Assembly (NCBI GenBank): GCA_016282705.1
Contig: JAEELO010000033.1
Location: 1-48,487 of the forward strand
Length of the DNA: 48,487 nucleotides
Direction: 5' to 3'
Source: Candidatus Gastranaerophilales bacterium
GTDB taxonomy: Bacteria; Cyanobacteriota; Vampirovibrionia; Gastranaerophilales; Gastranaerophilaceae
The notes under the pieces were generated by a model that ran no database searches, was not told where the DNA came from, and saw only the letters and a program-made list of their open reading frames with translations. Made by a program: the position numbers and the translations under genes. Shown piece after piece: positions 1 through 8,475 of this stretch; position 1 is the first letter of the stretch; the number at the start of each line of letters is the position of its first letter.

Positions 1-2
1 AA

Positions 3-359
3 GTTTCTGACTGTATATTTGATATTTCCGTTGAAATAGCAAAGAAAATCATTAATAAATCTATAGAAACAGATAGAGAGTATATAATTCCTATGATAAA
101 AGGAGTTGTAGAAGAAGTAAATAGAACAGAAAATAAAATAATATTAAAAGTAATGCCCAAAGATGTAGAAATAGTAAAGGATAATATTTCAAGTATATTC
201 TCGGACAATTTTGTTGAGGCAACAATAACAGTAATACCTGATAATGAAATAAAAGACGGAGGAGTTATTGTAGAAACTTCTAACGGTCTTGTTGATGCTT
301 CAATAGAAACCCAGCTGGCGATTATAGAAAAAGCCTTTAAGAAACAAGACGAAAGTTAG
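3..359 (+). CDS. sctL: Type III export stator/ATPase regulator, SctL/FliH family (C-terminal part, cut by window edge)
   Basis: The reading frame is open from base 3, upstream of the first ATG at 93, so only the C-terminal ~118 codons are present. Residues before that ATG (D-I-S-V-E-I-A-K-K-I-I) match the conserved 'IAxKI' helix of FliH/SctL. The end carries the family signature: V-I-P-D-N-E-I-x-x-G-G then V-E-T-x-x-G-x-V-D-A-S-I-E-T-Q-L. FliH/SctL proteins bind the export ATPase, regulate it and link it to the sorting platform under the export gate. The stop is 6 bp before the export-gate gene and the ATPase gene follows, so the three form an operon continuing left of the window. Sequence alone does not separate the flagellar (FliH) from the injectisome (SctL) version; the name follows the neighbouring sctV. 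Confidence 0.8.
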   Translation, partial: VSDCIFDISVEIAKKIINKSIETDREYIIPMIKGVVEEVNRTENKIILKVMPKDVEIVKDNISSIFSDNFVEATITVIPDNEIKDGGVIVETSNGLVDASIETQLAIIEKAFKKQDES

Positions 360-365
360 GGATAA

Positions 366-2468
366 ATGGCACAACCACAAGGTGCGAAATCATCAATAGC
401 AAGTGAAATTGGATTAGCAATATTTGTAATATTGTTAATAGTGCTGTTAATTTGCGAACTTCCGACTTGGGTAGTTAATTTTGCTATAAGTTTTAATATT
501 ACTCTTGGTATTATGCTTTTGATGATTGCAATATATATTCAAAAACCGTTAGAATTGGCTGCATTTCCATCAATTATATTAATCGGTACAATGTTCAGAT
601 TGGTATTGTCAATTGCATCAACAAGACTTATTCTTGCAAAAGGTGAAGCAGGTGAAGTTATTGATGCATTCGGTAATTTCGTAACCGGCGGTAATCTGGT
701 TGTTGGTTTTGTAATATTTTTAATTATAACCATCGTTCAGTTTATGGTAATCACCAAAGGTTCTGAACGTATTGCCGAAGTTGCCGCAAGATTTGCATTA
801 GATGCTATGCCCGGTAAACAGATGGTTATTGATGCCGATTTTAATGCAGGTTTAATATCTCCCGATGAAGCTGTAAAACGAAGAGAAGACCTCCAAAGAG
901 AATCTAACTTATACGGTTCTATGGATGGTGCTATGAAGTTCGTAAAAGGTGATACTATGGCAGGTATCATCATTGTTATAATAAACATTATCGGAGGTTT
1001 ATGTATCGGTATTTTGATGAACGGTTTGCAACCGGGTGAAGCTGTTCACAAATATACGGTATTAACGGTTGGTGACGGTCTTGCAGCTCAATTACCTTCT
1101 TTGTTAATGGCTATTTCAGCCGGTATCGTAATGACCCGTTCAACAGCAGCAGGTAATTCATTAGCAGGTGATTTAGCAGGACAGATTTTGAGTAAGCCTG
1201 CAAGTTTGGTTTTCACTGCCGTATTCCTTATATTAATAGCATTATCCAGTTTTTACACAGGTTTACCATGGTATACATTTACGATATATGCATTGATTAT
1301 TATGTGTGCATATTTAATTGTTTCCGTAAATAAAGATGTACAGTCCCAATTAGGGCAATTAGAAAATGTTAAAAAGAGTATGAGTGATTTAACTAACCCG
1401 AACAGAATGTACGAACGTTTAGGTGTAGATGTACTTCAATTACAAGTTGGTACAGGATTACTGGTTATTGCAGACCCTGAACAAGACGGTATGCTTTTAC
1501 CTAAAATTGCAGCATTAAGACAACGTGTTACCGATGAACTCGGTTATATTATACCAAATATAAGGATTATGGACTCTTCTGCAATCGGTGTAAACGAATA
1601 TATGATTTCTGTTCGTGGGAATACCGTTGCAATGGGTACTGTATATCCTAAGAAAAGTATGGTCATTGCAGACCAATGGGATGCTACGGGCAGGGAAGTT
1701 CCGAAGGATGCTATCATAGGTATTGACCCGACATATCAAACACAGGCATATTGGATGGATGCTGAATTTTTGAAAAATTACAAGGATGTTACTGCCGTTG
1801 ATTCAGTTGACGTTATTATTACTCACTTACAAGACTGCGTAAGAAAATACGTAGATGAGGTAATGACAAAAACAGATGTTCTTAAACTTATGGAACTTGT
1901 TAAGAGCCAAGACCCGACACTTGTTAATGACCTTGTTCCTGCAATTATTTCAACCAGTGACTTAAGAAAAATATTTGTTAACCTTATCAGAGAAAAAGTT
2001 TCAATTAAAGATATTATGTTTATCTTTGAAAGATTATGCGACTATGCAAGATTTTCAAAAGAGCCTGATATATTATCAGAACGTTTAAGAGCAGCTCTTG
2101 GCAGACAAATATGCCTTGCAAATTGTACACCTGATAAAATATTATATGCTCTTACGTTATCTCCCGAATGGGAAAAGACATTGGATGACAGTTGTCAAAG
2201 AACCGAACTTGGGACCATGTTCCTGTTAAATCCTATGCAAGTTCAGGAGCTTATTGAGTCTGCGGCTTCAACATTAATAAGAGCTCATCAGAGCATTAAT
2301 GTACAGCCTGTCATATTATGTTCACCGAGAATAAGACTTCCGTTATATCAATTATTGGAAAGACACATTCCGACAATCGTTGTAATTTCATATTCAGAAC
2401 TTATAACTGATATAAGAGTAGAAGCAGTTGATACTATTGGTGAATCCGTAAACTATAATTTTGAGTAA
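366..2468 (+). CDS. sctV: Type III export gate protein SctV/FlhA family
   Basis: 700 residues, the usual length for FlhA/SctV. The first ~330 residues hold about eight hydrophobic segments, with the conserved cytosolic loop containing the FPSI..TMFRLVLSIASTRLIL region and, near residues 125-150, ITKGSERIAEVAARF followed by MPGKQM. The remaining half is the soluble cytoplasmic domain that forms the nonameric ring receiving substrates and chaperones. 'Q-F-x-V-I-T-K-G-S-E-R' resembles injectisome gates such as Salmonella InvA; FlhA proteins usually have 'N-F-x-V-I-T-K-G-A-x-R'. I therefore prefer SctV, but a divergent FlhA is possible. An AGGGA Shine-Dalgarno overlaps the end of sctL. sctN starts 6 bp downstream. 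Confidence 0.85.
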   Translation: MAQPQGAKSSIASEIGLAIFVILLIVLLICELPTWVVNFAISFNITLGIMLLMIAIYIQKPLELAAFPSIILIGTMFRLVLSIASTRLILAKGEAGEVIDAFGNFVTGGNLVVGFVIFLIITIVQFMVITKGSERIAEVAARFALDAMPGKQMVIDADFNAGLISPDEAVKRREDLQRESNLYGSMDGAMKFVKGDTMAGIIIVIINIIGGLCIGILMNGLQPGEAVHKYTVLTVGDGLAAQLPSLLMAISAGIVMTRSTAAGNSLAGDLAGQILSKPASLVFTAVFLILIALSSFYTGLPWYTFTIYALIIMCAYLIVSVNKDVQSQLGQLENVKKSMSDLTNPNRMYERLGVDVLQLQVGTGLLVIADPEQDGMLLPKIAALRQRVTDELGYIIPNIRIMDSSAIGVNEYMISVRGNTVAMGTVYPKKSMVIADQWDATGREVPKDAIIGIDPTYQTQAYWMDAEFLKNYKDVTAVDSVDVIITHLQDCVRKYVDEVMTKTDVLKLMELVKSQDPTLVNDLVPAIISTSDLRKIFVNLIREKVSIKDIMFIFERLCDYARFSKEPDILSERLRAALGRQICLANCTPDKILYALTLSPEWEKTLDDSCQRTELGTMFLLNPMQVQELIESAASTLIRAHQSINVQPVILCSPRIRLPLYQLLERHIPTIVVISYSELITDIRVEAVDTIGESVNYNFE

Positions 2469-2474
2469 TAGAAA

Positions 2475-3824
2475 ATGTTAAATCAAAGTACTGAAAAATC
2501 TATACAATATGTAAAATCACAAGCAATAGAAATTTTGAACAATACAAAATTATATTCATACAAAGGTACTGTTTCAAAATTGCTGGGATTAACCGTTGAA
2601 GTAAAACTTCCGGGATTAAAAATCGGTGATTTATGCTACATAGAAACATATGAAGGAGAAAGAAAACCTGCAGAAGTAGTTGCATTTAAAGGCGAAAATG
2701 CTCAATTACTCTTATTATATGATGGTGCCGGAATAGGACAAGGCAGTTTAGTTACAACAACAGGGAAATCAATAAGTATTCCCGTTGGAGATTTTCTTTT
2801 AGGCAGACTAATAAGTCCGTTAGGTGAACCTATAGATGGTAAACCAATGGATACAAGAGGCGCACAATGGGTTAATATTGATAATCCGCCACCTGATGCA
2901 ATTGACAGACCAATTATTAAAACCATATTTTCTACAGGTGTAAGAGCAATCGACTCAATGTTGACGCTTGGAGCAGGTCAGCGTATGGGATTATTTGCCG
3001 GTTCAGGTGTCGGTAAAAGTACTATGCTTGGTATGATTGCACGAAATTCTGATGCGGATGTAAACGTTGTAGCTTTAATTGGAGAACGTGGAAGAGAAGT
3101 TAAAGAGTTTATTGAAAATTCTCTTGGCGAAGAAGGTATGAGAAAATCGGTCATTGTTTGTTCTACAGGTGACCAACCGCCTCTAATCAGACAAAAATGC
3201 TTGCATTCGGCTACGGCAGTATGTGAATATTTCAGAGATTTAGGGAAAAAAGTTTTCTTGATGACAGATACGGTAACTCGTTGTGCAATGGCAGGAAGAG
3301 AAGTAGGATTGTCTATTGGCGAACCGCCTACAATTAAAGGATACCCGCCATCAATCTTTTCGTGGCTTCAAAGGGTACTGGAGAGAAGCGGAAATAGTCC
3401 AAGAGGCTCAATTACAGCATTATACACCGTACTTATGGAAGGTGATGATATTAATGACCCTGTTGTAGATACAGTAAGAGGTATTGTTGACGGACACATA
3501 TTCCTATCCAGAAAAATAGCAGAGATGAACCATTATCCCGCTATTGATATACTGGGGAGTATTAGCCGTTTATTTCCGGAAATTACAACGGAAGAACATA
3601 AGCAGGCAGCTTTTAAAATGCGTAAATTAATGGCGCTATATAGAGAAAACAAAGACTTAATAGATGTCGGTATGTATAATGCGGGTACAAATCCAAAGCT
3701 TGATATAGCAATTGAATTAATGCCACAAATAAATGCATTTTTACAGCAAAGAATAACAGACAGTGTAACAATGGATTCTACTATTTCAACTCTTATTTCA
3801 ATGATGAAAGATGTTGATATCTAA
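2475..3824 (+). CDS. sctN: Type III export ATPase SctN/FliI family
   Basis: 449 residues of the FliI/SctN family, related to the F1 beta subunit. It is a hexameric ATPase under the export gate that helps unload chaperones and unfold substrates. Visible are the N-terminal beta-barrel domain, Walker A GLFAGSGVGKST near residue 173, the catalytic GERGREV, a Walker B region ending in MTDTVTR, then GEPPTIKGYPPS and GSITALYTVLMEGDD. The C-terminal helix motif N-A-F-L-Q-Q is present. Two oddities: the Walker B segment reads D-T where D-S is usual, and the segment after 'GYPPS' reads W-L-Q-R where most members have x-L-P-R/K. It follows sctV by 6 bp without a convincing Shine-Dalgarno, so translation is probably coupled. 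It is the last gene of the operon here. Confidence 0.87.
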   Translation: MLNQSTEKSIQYVKSQAIEILNNTKLYSYKGTVSKLLGLTVEVKLPGLKIGDLCYIETYEGERKPAEVVAFKGENAQLLLLYDGAGIGQGSLVTTTGKSISIPVGDFLLGRLISPLGEPIDGKPMDTRGAQWVNIDNPPPDAIDRPIIKTIFSTGVRAIDSMLTLGAGQRMGLFAGSGVGKSTMLGMIARNSDADVNVVALIGERGREVKEFIENSLGEEGMRKSVIVCSTGDQPPLIRQKCLHSATAVCEYFRDLGKKVFLMTDTVTRCAMAGREVGLSIGEPPTIKGYPPSIFSWLQRVLERSGNSPRGSITALYTVLMEGDDINDPVVDTVRGIVDGHIFLSRKIAEMNHYPAIDILGSISRLFPEITTEEHKQAAFKMRKLMALYRENKDLIDVGMYNAGTNPKLDIAIELMPQINAFLQQRITDSVTMDSTISTLISMMKDVDI

Positions 3825-3830
3825 AATACA

Positions 3831-3846
3831 TAAATAATATTATTTA
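3831..3846. terminator. Short AT-only palindrome between convergent sctN and aroE
   Basis: A perfect 16-bp palindrome (TAAATAATATTATTTA) lies in the 31-bp gap between the two convergent genes and is followed by T-rich sequence. With no G:C pairs it would make a weak hairpin, so a terminator role is tentative. Confidence 0.35.
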
Positions 3847-3855
3847 TTTTTAATA

Positions 3856-4707
3856 TTAATCAGCCATTTCTTCAAGTGCGGCGATTTTCATTTTTAATAC
3901 ATCAGGTTTTTTTCCCGTCCATATTTCAAATGCTTTTGCCCCTTGATATATCAACATATCCAAACCTTTAATCGTCTGTATTCCATGTTTTGTTGCGAGT
4001 TTGATAAGTTCCGTTTTTAACGGGTTATAAACAATATCATATATAACCGAATCTTTTTTCATTGTTTTTATAACATCTTCATCAATTGGAGATACACCCA
4101 TTGATTTACTTCTCATACCTATTGGCGTGGTATTTACAAGCATTTTATATTCTGATAGATTATATAAGTTTTCAAGCTGCTTGCATTCCATTTGCACATT
4201 CGGGAAATTCTGTCTTAATGCATCAGCCATCTCAGAGGCATTTACAATATTTCTTACATAAAAATCAATTTTCGAAGCTTTTAATAATGACAACCCCACA
4301 CCAATTGCTCTTGCAGCACCGCCATTACCAAGTACCGCAACTTTTTCGCCATCAATTTCTTTTCTGAAATTTTCCGGTATCGCTTCAACAAATCCGTATA
4401 CGTCTGTATTATATCCCATTAAAGACATATCCGGTTGTATTTTTATCGTATTTGCGCTGCCTGTTACATTTGCAACATTATCTACACCTGACAGAAATAG
4501 TATTACCGGTACTTTTAAAGGAATAGTAACATTAAACCCTTGAAAACCATTTGCTCTTAAAAATTTCAATCTTGTTACTAAATCTTCCTGCTCTGTCTCA
4601 AGTATTTCATAAGAGCCTTCAAGTCCTACAGATTTTAATGCAGCTTCCTGTATCACTTTTGACATTGAATGTGACAAAGGATATCCGATTAACCCGAATT
4701 TATACAT
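3856..4707 (-). CDS. aroE: Shikimate dehydrogenase (NADP+)
   Basis: 283 residues, normal for AroE. It reduces 3-dehydroshikimate to shikimate in the chorismate pathway. The shikimate-binding motif GYPLSHSMSK is at residues 8-17, the catalytic lysine lies in NVTIPLK, the Rossmann NADP loop is GNGGAARA, and NTTPIGM, YDIVYNP and the C-terminal GLDMLIYQGAKAFEIWTG complete the family pattern. The Shine-Dalgarno GGAAGAG sits 6 bases before the ATG, within the end of topA. It is the last gene of a dprA-topA-aroE run on the minus strand; those neighbours are functionally unrelated, so co-transcription is likely but not obviously meaningful. Confidence 0.95.
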   Translation of the reverse strand: MYKFGLIGYPLSHSMSKVIQEAALKSVGLEGSYEILETEQEDLVTRLKFLRANGFQGFNVTIPLKVPVILFLSGVDNVANVTGSANTIKIQPDMSLMGYNTDVYGFVEAIPENFRKEIDGEKVAVLGNGGAARAIGVGLSLLKASKIDFYVRNIVNASEMADALRQNFPNVQMECKQLENLYNLSEYKMLVNTTPIGMRSKSMGVSPIDEDVIKTMKKDSVIYDIVYNPLKTELIKLATKHGIQTIKGLDMLIYQGAKAFEIWTGKKPDVLKMKIAALEEMAD

Positions 4708-4710
4708 AAA

Positions 4711-6150
4711 CTACTCTTCCATTTCTTTAGTATAAGTACACGTCTTGTTACTGCAAACAAGTTTCTTTTCTTTTTTCGTTATCTTCTTAACAAGAATATT
4801 ACCGCATTCAGGACATTTTTCATTTACTGGTTCATTCCATGAAACAAAATCACAATCAGGATATTTACTGCAGCCAAAGAATATTCTTCCGTATTTTGAT
4901 TTTTTAAATACAACTTCACCCTTACCGCATTTCGGACATTTCACGCCTGTAGATTTAATAATGCGTTTTCTGTTTTTACAGCTTTCATTTGTACATTCAA
5001 GATACTGTCCGTATGGTCCTGTTTTTTGAACCATAGAAGAACCGCATTTTTCACACTTTTCATCTGTTTCTTTGGGAGGCTCCGCAACTGTACCATCTTT
5101 ATTCAATGGCAGCATTGTTTTACATTCGGGATATTTTGAACAGCCCAAGAATTGAGAACCAAATCTGCTTGTTCTCACAACCATTTTACTTCCGCAATTT
5201 GGACATAACGTATCCGATTCAATCGTAACCTTTTGCATATTTTGTTTAGCATTGGAAACGGTATCTATAAACGGAGTATAAAAATCTTTAATTACTTCAT
5301 TCCACTTAAGTTTATTTTCTGCTATTTCATCCAGTTTATTTTCCATTTTAGCAGTAAACTCATAGTTCATAATGTCTTTAAAATGTTCAACAAGCTGTTT
5401 ACATAAAGTCATACCTAATGTAGTAGGAGCAAGAGCTTTTTCTATTTTTTCGACATAATTTTTTTGTTGAATTTTGGATATAATTGGCGCATAAGTACTT
5501 GGTCTGCCTATTCCGTGTTCTTCAAGTGCTTTAACCAAAGAAGCTTCCGTATATCTTGGAGGAGGACTTGTAAAATGCTGTTTGGGCATTATTTCTTTTA
5601 ATTTTAAAGTATCTCCCTCTTTTAAATCAGGAATTTTAGAAGAAACTTCCTGTTCCTCATCTTCATTATATACTTTTAAATAACCGTCAAAAGTAATTTT
5701 GCTTACACCGGCTTTAAATAAACAATCACCGGCATCTATGTCTACCGTAGTATTTTTAACGGTTGCCGTTTCCATTTGTGATGCTATAAATTTACTCCAT
5801 ATCAATTTATATAACTGATATTGTTCGTGTGTTAAATACTGTTTAATACTATCCGGTGTTCTGTCAATATATGAAGGTCTTATAGCTTCGTGGGCATCTT
5901 GTACATTTTTAGATTTTTTTACATAATTATTAGGTGTTTTAGGATAATATTTATCACCGTAATTTTCAACTATAAAATCTTTTGCAGCTGCTTGTGCATC
6001 ATCAGAAACACGAACAGAATCAGTTCTCATATATGTAATTAAACCCACATGCCCGTCTGTTCCTATTTCAATTCCTTCATAAAGTTTTTGTGCAATCTGC
6101 ATAGTTTTAGAAACACCATATCCCAATTTATTGCTGGCTTCTCTTTGCAA
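4711..6150 (-). CDS. topA: DNA topoisomerase I, C-terminal fragment of a frameshifted topA
   Basis: Carries the second part of type IA topoisomerase. The active-site tyrosine lies in G-L-I-T-Y-M-R-T-D-S-V, followed by the rest of the toprim-linked core and four C-terminal zinc ribbons (CPNC..., CEKC..., CPKC..., CPEC...). The only possible start here is a TTG inside the conserved S-T-L-Q-R-E-A-S segment, so this is not a natural start. Homologous sequence in the same frame (T-V-S-K-I-T-T...S-A-P-F-I-T-S-T-L-Q) continues upstream to about 6224, where it meets the N-terminal fragment out of frame. Restoring one A in the homopolymer at 6225-6230 joins both parts into a protein of about 744 residues, normal for TopA. 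The enzyme relaxes negative supercoils and is usually essential. Confidence 0.9.
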   Translation of the reverse strand: MQREASNKLGYGVSKTMQIAQKLYEGIEIGTDGHVGLITYMRTDSVRVSDDAQAAAKDFIVENYGDKYYPKTPNNYVKKSKNVQDAHEAIRPSYIDRTPDSIKQYLTHEQYQLYKLIWSKFIASQMETATVKNTTVDIDAGDCLFKAGVSKITFDGYLKVYNEDEEQEVSSKIPDLKEGDTLKLKEIMPKQHFTSPPPRYTEASLVKALEEHGIGRPSTYAPIISKIQQKNYVEKIEKALAPTTLGMTLCKQLVEHFKDIMNYEFTAKMENKLDEIAENKLKWNEVIKDFYTPFIDTVSNAKQNMQKVTIESDTLCPNCGSKMVVRTSRFGSQFLGCSKYPECKTMLPLNKDGTVAEPPKETDEKCEKCGSSMVQKTGPYGQYLECTNESCKNRKRIIKSTGVKCPKCGKGEVVFKKSKYGRIFFGCSKYPDCDFVSWNEPVNEKCPECGNILVKKITKKEKKLVCSNKTCTYTKEMEE

Positions 6151-6200
6151 AGTAGACGTAATAAAAGGTGCAGACGGTTTTCTTTGAGTATTTCTTGTTG

Positions 6201-6944
6201 TTATTTTTGAAACAGTATATTCTCTTTTTTATCTTTCAGATAATCAACAATTTTATTTGCTTCAGCTTCATTTTTAATATCAACTTTTGCGTTTTTATAT
6301 TTTGCCAATTCTGCGGTAAATTTAGATTTGTCCTTTAATAAATCGGCAGAAACTGTCCAGTATTCAACAGGTGTAAAAGCATTTATTTCATCTTCACGTT
6401 CACATATCATTTTTAATGCAACACTTTGAACTCTGCCGGCAGAAAGGTGATAGTTACGCATTTTTTCCCATAAAACAGGACTTATTTTATAACCTACAAG
6501 TCTGTCTAAAATCTGCCTTGTTTGTTGCGCTTTAACCCTGCTCATATCTATTTGTCTTGGATGCTCAACAGCATAAGTTACTGCTTTTGGAGTAATCTCG
6601 TTAAATTCAATTCTGTATACTTTATCAGAAGGTACATTAATTACTTCATTAACGTGCCAAGCGATAGCTTCTCCTTCACGGTCAGGGTCGGATGCGAGAT
6701 ATACTTTATCCGCTTTTTTTGCCAAATCGCTTAATTTCTTCACTACTGCTTTTTTCTCGGGTATAACTTCAAATGACGGAGCAAAATCATGCTGTACATC
6801 AAAACCCAAAACTTTCGGCGGAAAATCTCTTATATGACCGTAACTTGCTTCTATATCATACGAATTACCCAAAATCTTTTTTATTGTTTTAGATTTTGCC
6901 GGTGACTCAACTATAACTAATATTTGTTCTTTCTTTTTTGCCAT
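6201..6944 (-). CDS. topA: DNA topoisomerase I, N-terminal fragment of a frameshifted topA
   Basis: The N-terminal 247 residues of topA: the toprim domain (IVESPAKSKTI at residues 10-20, then YLASDPDREGEAIAWH) and the start of the core domain (Q-Q-T-R-Q-I-L-D-R-L-V-G-Y and S-A-G-R-V-Q-S-V). The last seven or so residues (N-I-L-F-Q-K) are frameshift product before a TAA at 6201-6203. The active-site tyrosine is only in the other fragment, so this piece alone would be inactive. Because topA is normally indispensable, a sequencing or assembly slip in the 6-T run (6225-6230, plus strand) is the simplest explanation. Transcriptional slippage or a real mutation are alternatives. The ATG lies 4 bp after the dprA stop, consistent with an operon. 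Confidence 0.9.
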   Translation of the reverse strand: MAKKKEQILVIVESPAKSKTIKKILGNSYDIEASYGHIRDFPPKVLGFDVQHDFAPSFEVIPEKKAVVKKLSDLAKKADKVYLASDPDREGEAIAWHVNEVINVPSDKVYRIEFNEITPKAVTYAVEHPRQIDMSRVKAQQTRQILDRLVGYKISPVLWEKMRNYHLSAGRVQSVALKMICEREDEINAFTPVEYWTVSADLLKDKSKFTAELAKYKNAKVDIKNEAEANKIVDYLKDKKENILFQK

Positions 6945-6948
6945 TGGT

Positions 6949-8049
6949 TTACACTTTTACCGTATATTTTTCTCCCGATATTTGAGAAATTATTCCGTCT
7001 AATTCTAACTTTGTTAATATTACCATTAAATCATTAATATTCAAGTTTGTTTTTATAATTAATTCATCCATTGTGAGTGCATCTTTTTGTAAATATTCAA
7101 CAACAAGCTGTTCTTGTTCTGAAAGTTCACCATAGTTTTTACTTTCAAGTTTATCTTTTCTGTTAAGAACTTTCCAATTAAGTGCATCTAAAATATCTTG
7201 TGTGTTTGTTACGATTGCCGCACCTGTTTTTAATAAAGAATATATTCCTTCTGTATTAGGATTAGATATCAACCCCGGCATACACATTAGTTCTCTGCCT
7301 TGTTCAAGAGCGAGTTTTGCTGTTATCATAGCACCTGATTTTTTGGCAGCTTCCGCAACTAAAACACCTTTTGAAAGTCCTGATACCAGTCTGTTTCTGA
7401 CAGGGAAATGCCAGCTTATAGCATCAACATCCGGCCAGTATTCGGTTAATACAGCACCATTTCCGTTTATAATTTCATTAAATAGTTTTACATTGGACTT
7501 TGGATATAATTTATCAAACCCTCCGCCGATTACAGCAATTGTCTTTATATTATTTTCAACGGCTGTTTTGTGAGCAATTGTATCTATGCCTTCAGCCAGA
7601 CCTGAGACTATACATATATCAGTATCTGCTAAGCCTTCTAAAATGTGTTTTAAGTTTGATTTTGCATTATCACTTGCTTTACGTGAGCCTACAACAGCTA
7701 TTGTTCTTTCTAAATTACATTCTTCAATATTACCGAGCATAAAAAGTCCTGTAGGCGGATTATCAATATATCTTAGCAAATAAGGATATCTTTTATCCTC
7801 AGGATGAATAAAATCAATATTTCTGCTTTTAATGTATTCTTCACACTCATCAGGATTTATTGTTTTTCTTTCTTCAATAAAATCATCAATTTGTCTTTTG
7901 TTTATACCTTCAATTTTCCATAAATCATACGATTGTGCATGCCATGCTAAATCTATAGATTCAAAATGGCGATAAACAACATTAACAAAAGCTGAAGAAA
8001 CCTTTGTTAATTTTGCAAAAGCATACCAATATTTATCAATGTTGCTCAT
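6949..8049 (-). CDS. dprA: DNA-processing protein DprA (Smf)
   Basis: 366 residues. DprA binds incoming single-stranded DNA and loads RecA during natural transformation. The Rossmann-like core shows VVGSRKASD, IVSGLAEGIDTIAHKTA, IAVIGGGFDKLYP, PVRNRLVSGLSKGVLVAEA and SGAMITAKLALEQGRELMCMPG, all typical. An N-terminal helical region and a C-terminal winged-helix domain (from about residue 305) are also present. I chose the ATG at 8049: the upstream in-frame codon at 8055 is TTG, and an extended -10 box ends exactly 6 bases before this ATG with no Shine-Dalgarno, so the transcript is probably leaderless. It heads dprA-topA-aroE. Confidence 0.93.
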   Translation of the reverse strand: MSNIDKYWYAFAKLTKVSSAFVNVVYRHFESIDLAWHAQSYDLWKIEGINKRQIDDFIEERKTINPDECEEYIKSRNIDFIHPEDKRYPYLLRYIDNPPTGLFMLGNIEECNLERTIAVVGSRKASDNAKSNLKHILEGLADTDICIVSGLAEGIDTIAHKTAVENNIKTIAVIGGGFDKLYPKSNVKLFNEIINGNGAVLTEYWPDVDAISWHFPVRNRLVSGLSKGVLVAEAAKKSGAMITAKLALEQGRELMCMPGLISNPNTEGIYSLLKTGAAIVTNTQDILDALNWKVLNRKDKLESKNYGELSEQEQLVVEYLQKDALTMDELIIKTNLNINDLMVILTKLELDGIISQISGEKYTVKV

Positions 8050-8055
8050 AAACAA

Positions 8056-8064
8056 TTGATAACA
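8056..8064 (-). promoter_or_regulatory. Extended -10 promoter of dprA, predicted leaderless
   Basis: On the minus strand the sequence is TG-T-TATCAA, then TTGTTT, then ATG. The six-base gap places transcription start at or next to the A of the ATG. No Shine-Dalgarno is present. Confidence 0.55.
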
Positions 8065-8098
8065 TATAAAAAGCTCATAGTCCAGTTTGAAATAAAAA

Positions 8099-8341
8099 TT
8101 AAGCTAAACAATTTCCTTCACGAAGAAGTTTTTCATATTCCGTTTTGTAGAATGCGGCAATATCGCATGCTGTATAATATTTTCGCTTTAATATTTCCTG
8201 AGTTAATAAAGAATCCTCATCTTCACTAAGGGTCTGATTTATCAAAAATTCTTGAGGTACAGATTTTCTTCCGAATTTTACAGGTCTAATCGGTTGACAA
8301 TTAATAGCCGACATCATTGGACTAATAGCTTGTATCTTCAT
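8099..8341 (-). CDS. Small hypothetical protein with central K-F-G-R-K motif
   Basis: 80 residues, no recognised domain. The N-terminal third is hydroxyl/proline-rich with a V-K-F-G-R-K-S segment near residues 22-28; the C-terminal half is predicted helical and charged (S-E-D-E-D-S-L-L-T-Q-E-I-L-K-R-K-Y-Y-T-A). Clear start: AAGGGG lies 7 bases before the ATG. No terminator is visible between it and dprA, but dprA appears to have its own promoter. From general familiarity I believe short proteins with such K/N-F-G segments are common in Gastranaerophilales, but I cannot verify that here. Function unknown. Confidence 0.6.
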   Translation of the reverse strand: MKIQAISPMMSAINCQPIRPVKFGRKSVPQEFLINQTLSEDEDSLLTQEILKRKYYTACDIAAFYKTEYEKLLREGNCLA

Positions 8342-8444
8342 TAAAAACCCCTTATTGTATTAAATACACTTGTACTTGAAAATGTTACCACAGACTTTTA
8401 ATATTTGCAACTCTACAGTGTGTTATTTGTTAAGATAAGTTGAC

Positions 8445-8474
8445 AAAAAAAGACCGAAAATTTCGGTCTTTTTT
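8445..8474. terminator. Intrinsic terminator downstream of the M49-like gene
   Basis: Near-perfect inverted repeat A-run/GACCGAAA - a - TTTCGGTC/T-run. It gives a hairpin with a U tract on both strands and serves the minus-strand gene that stops at 8476. Confidence 0.8.
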
Positions 8475-8475
8475 A

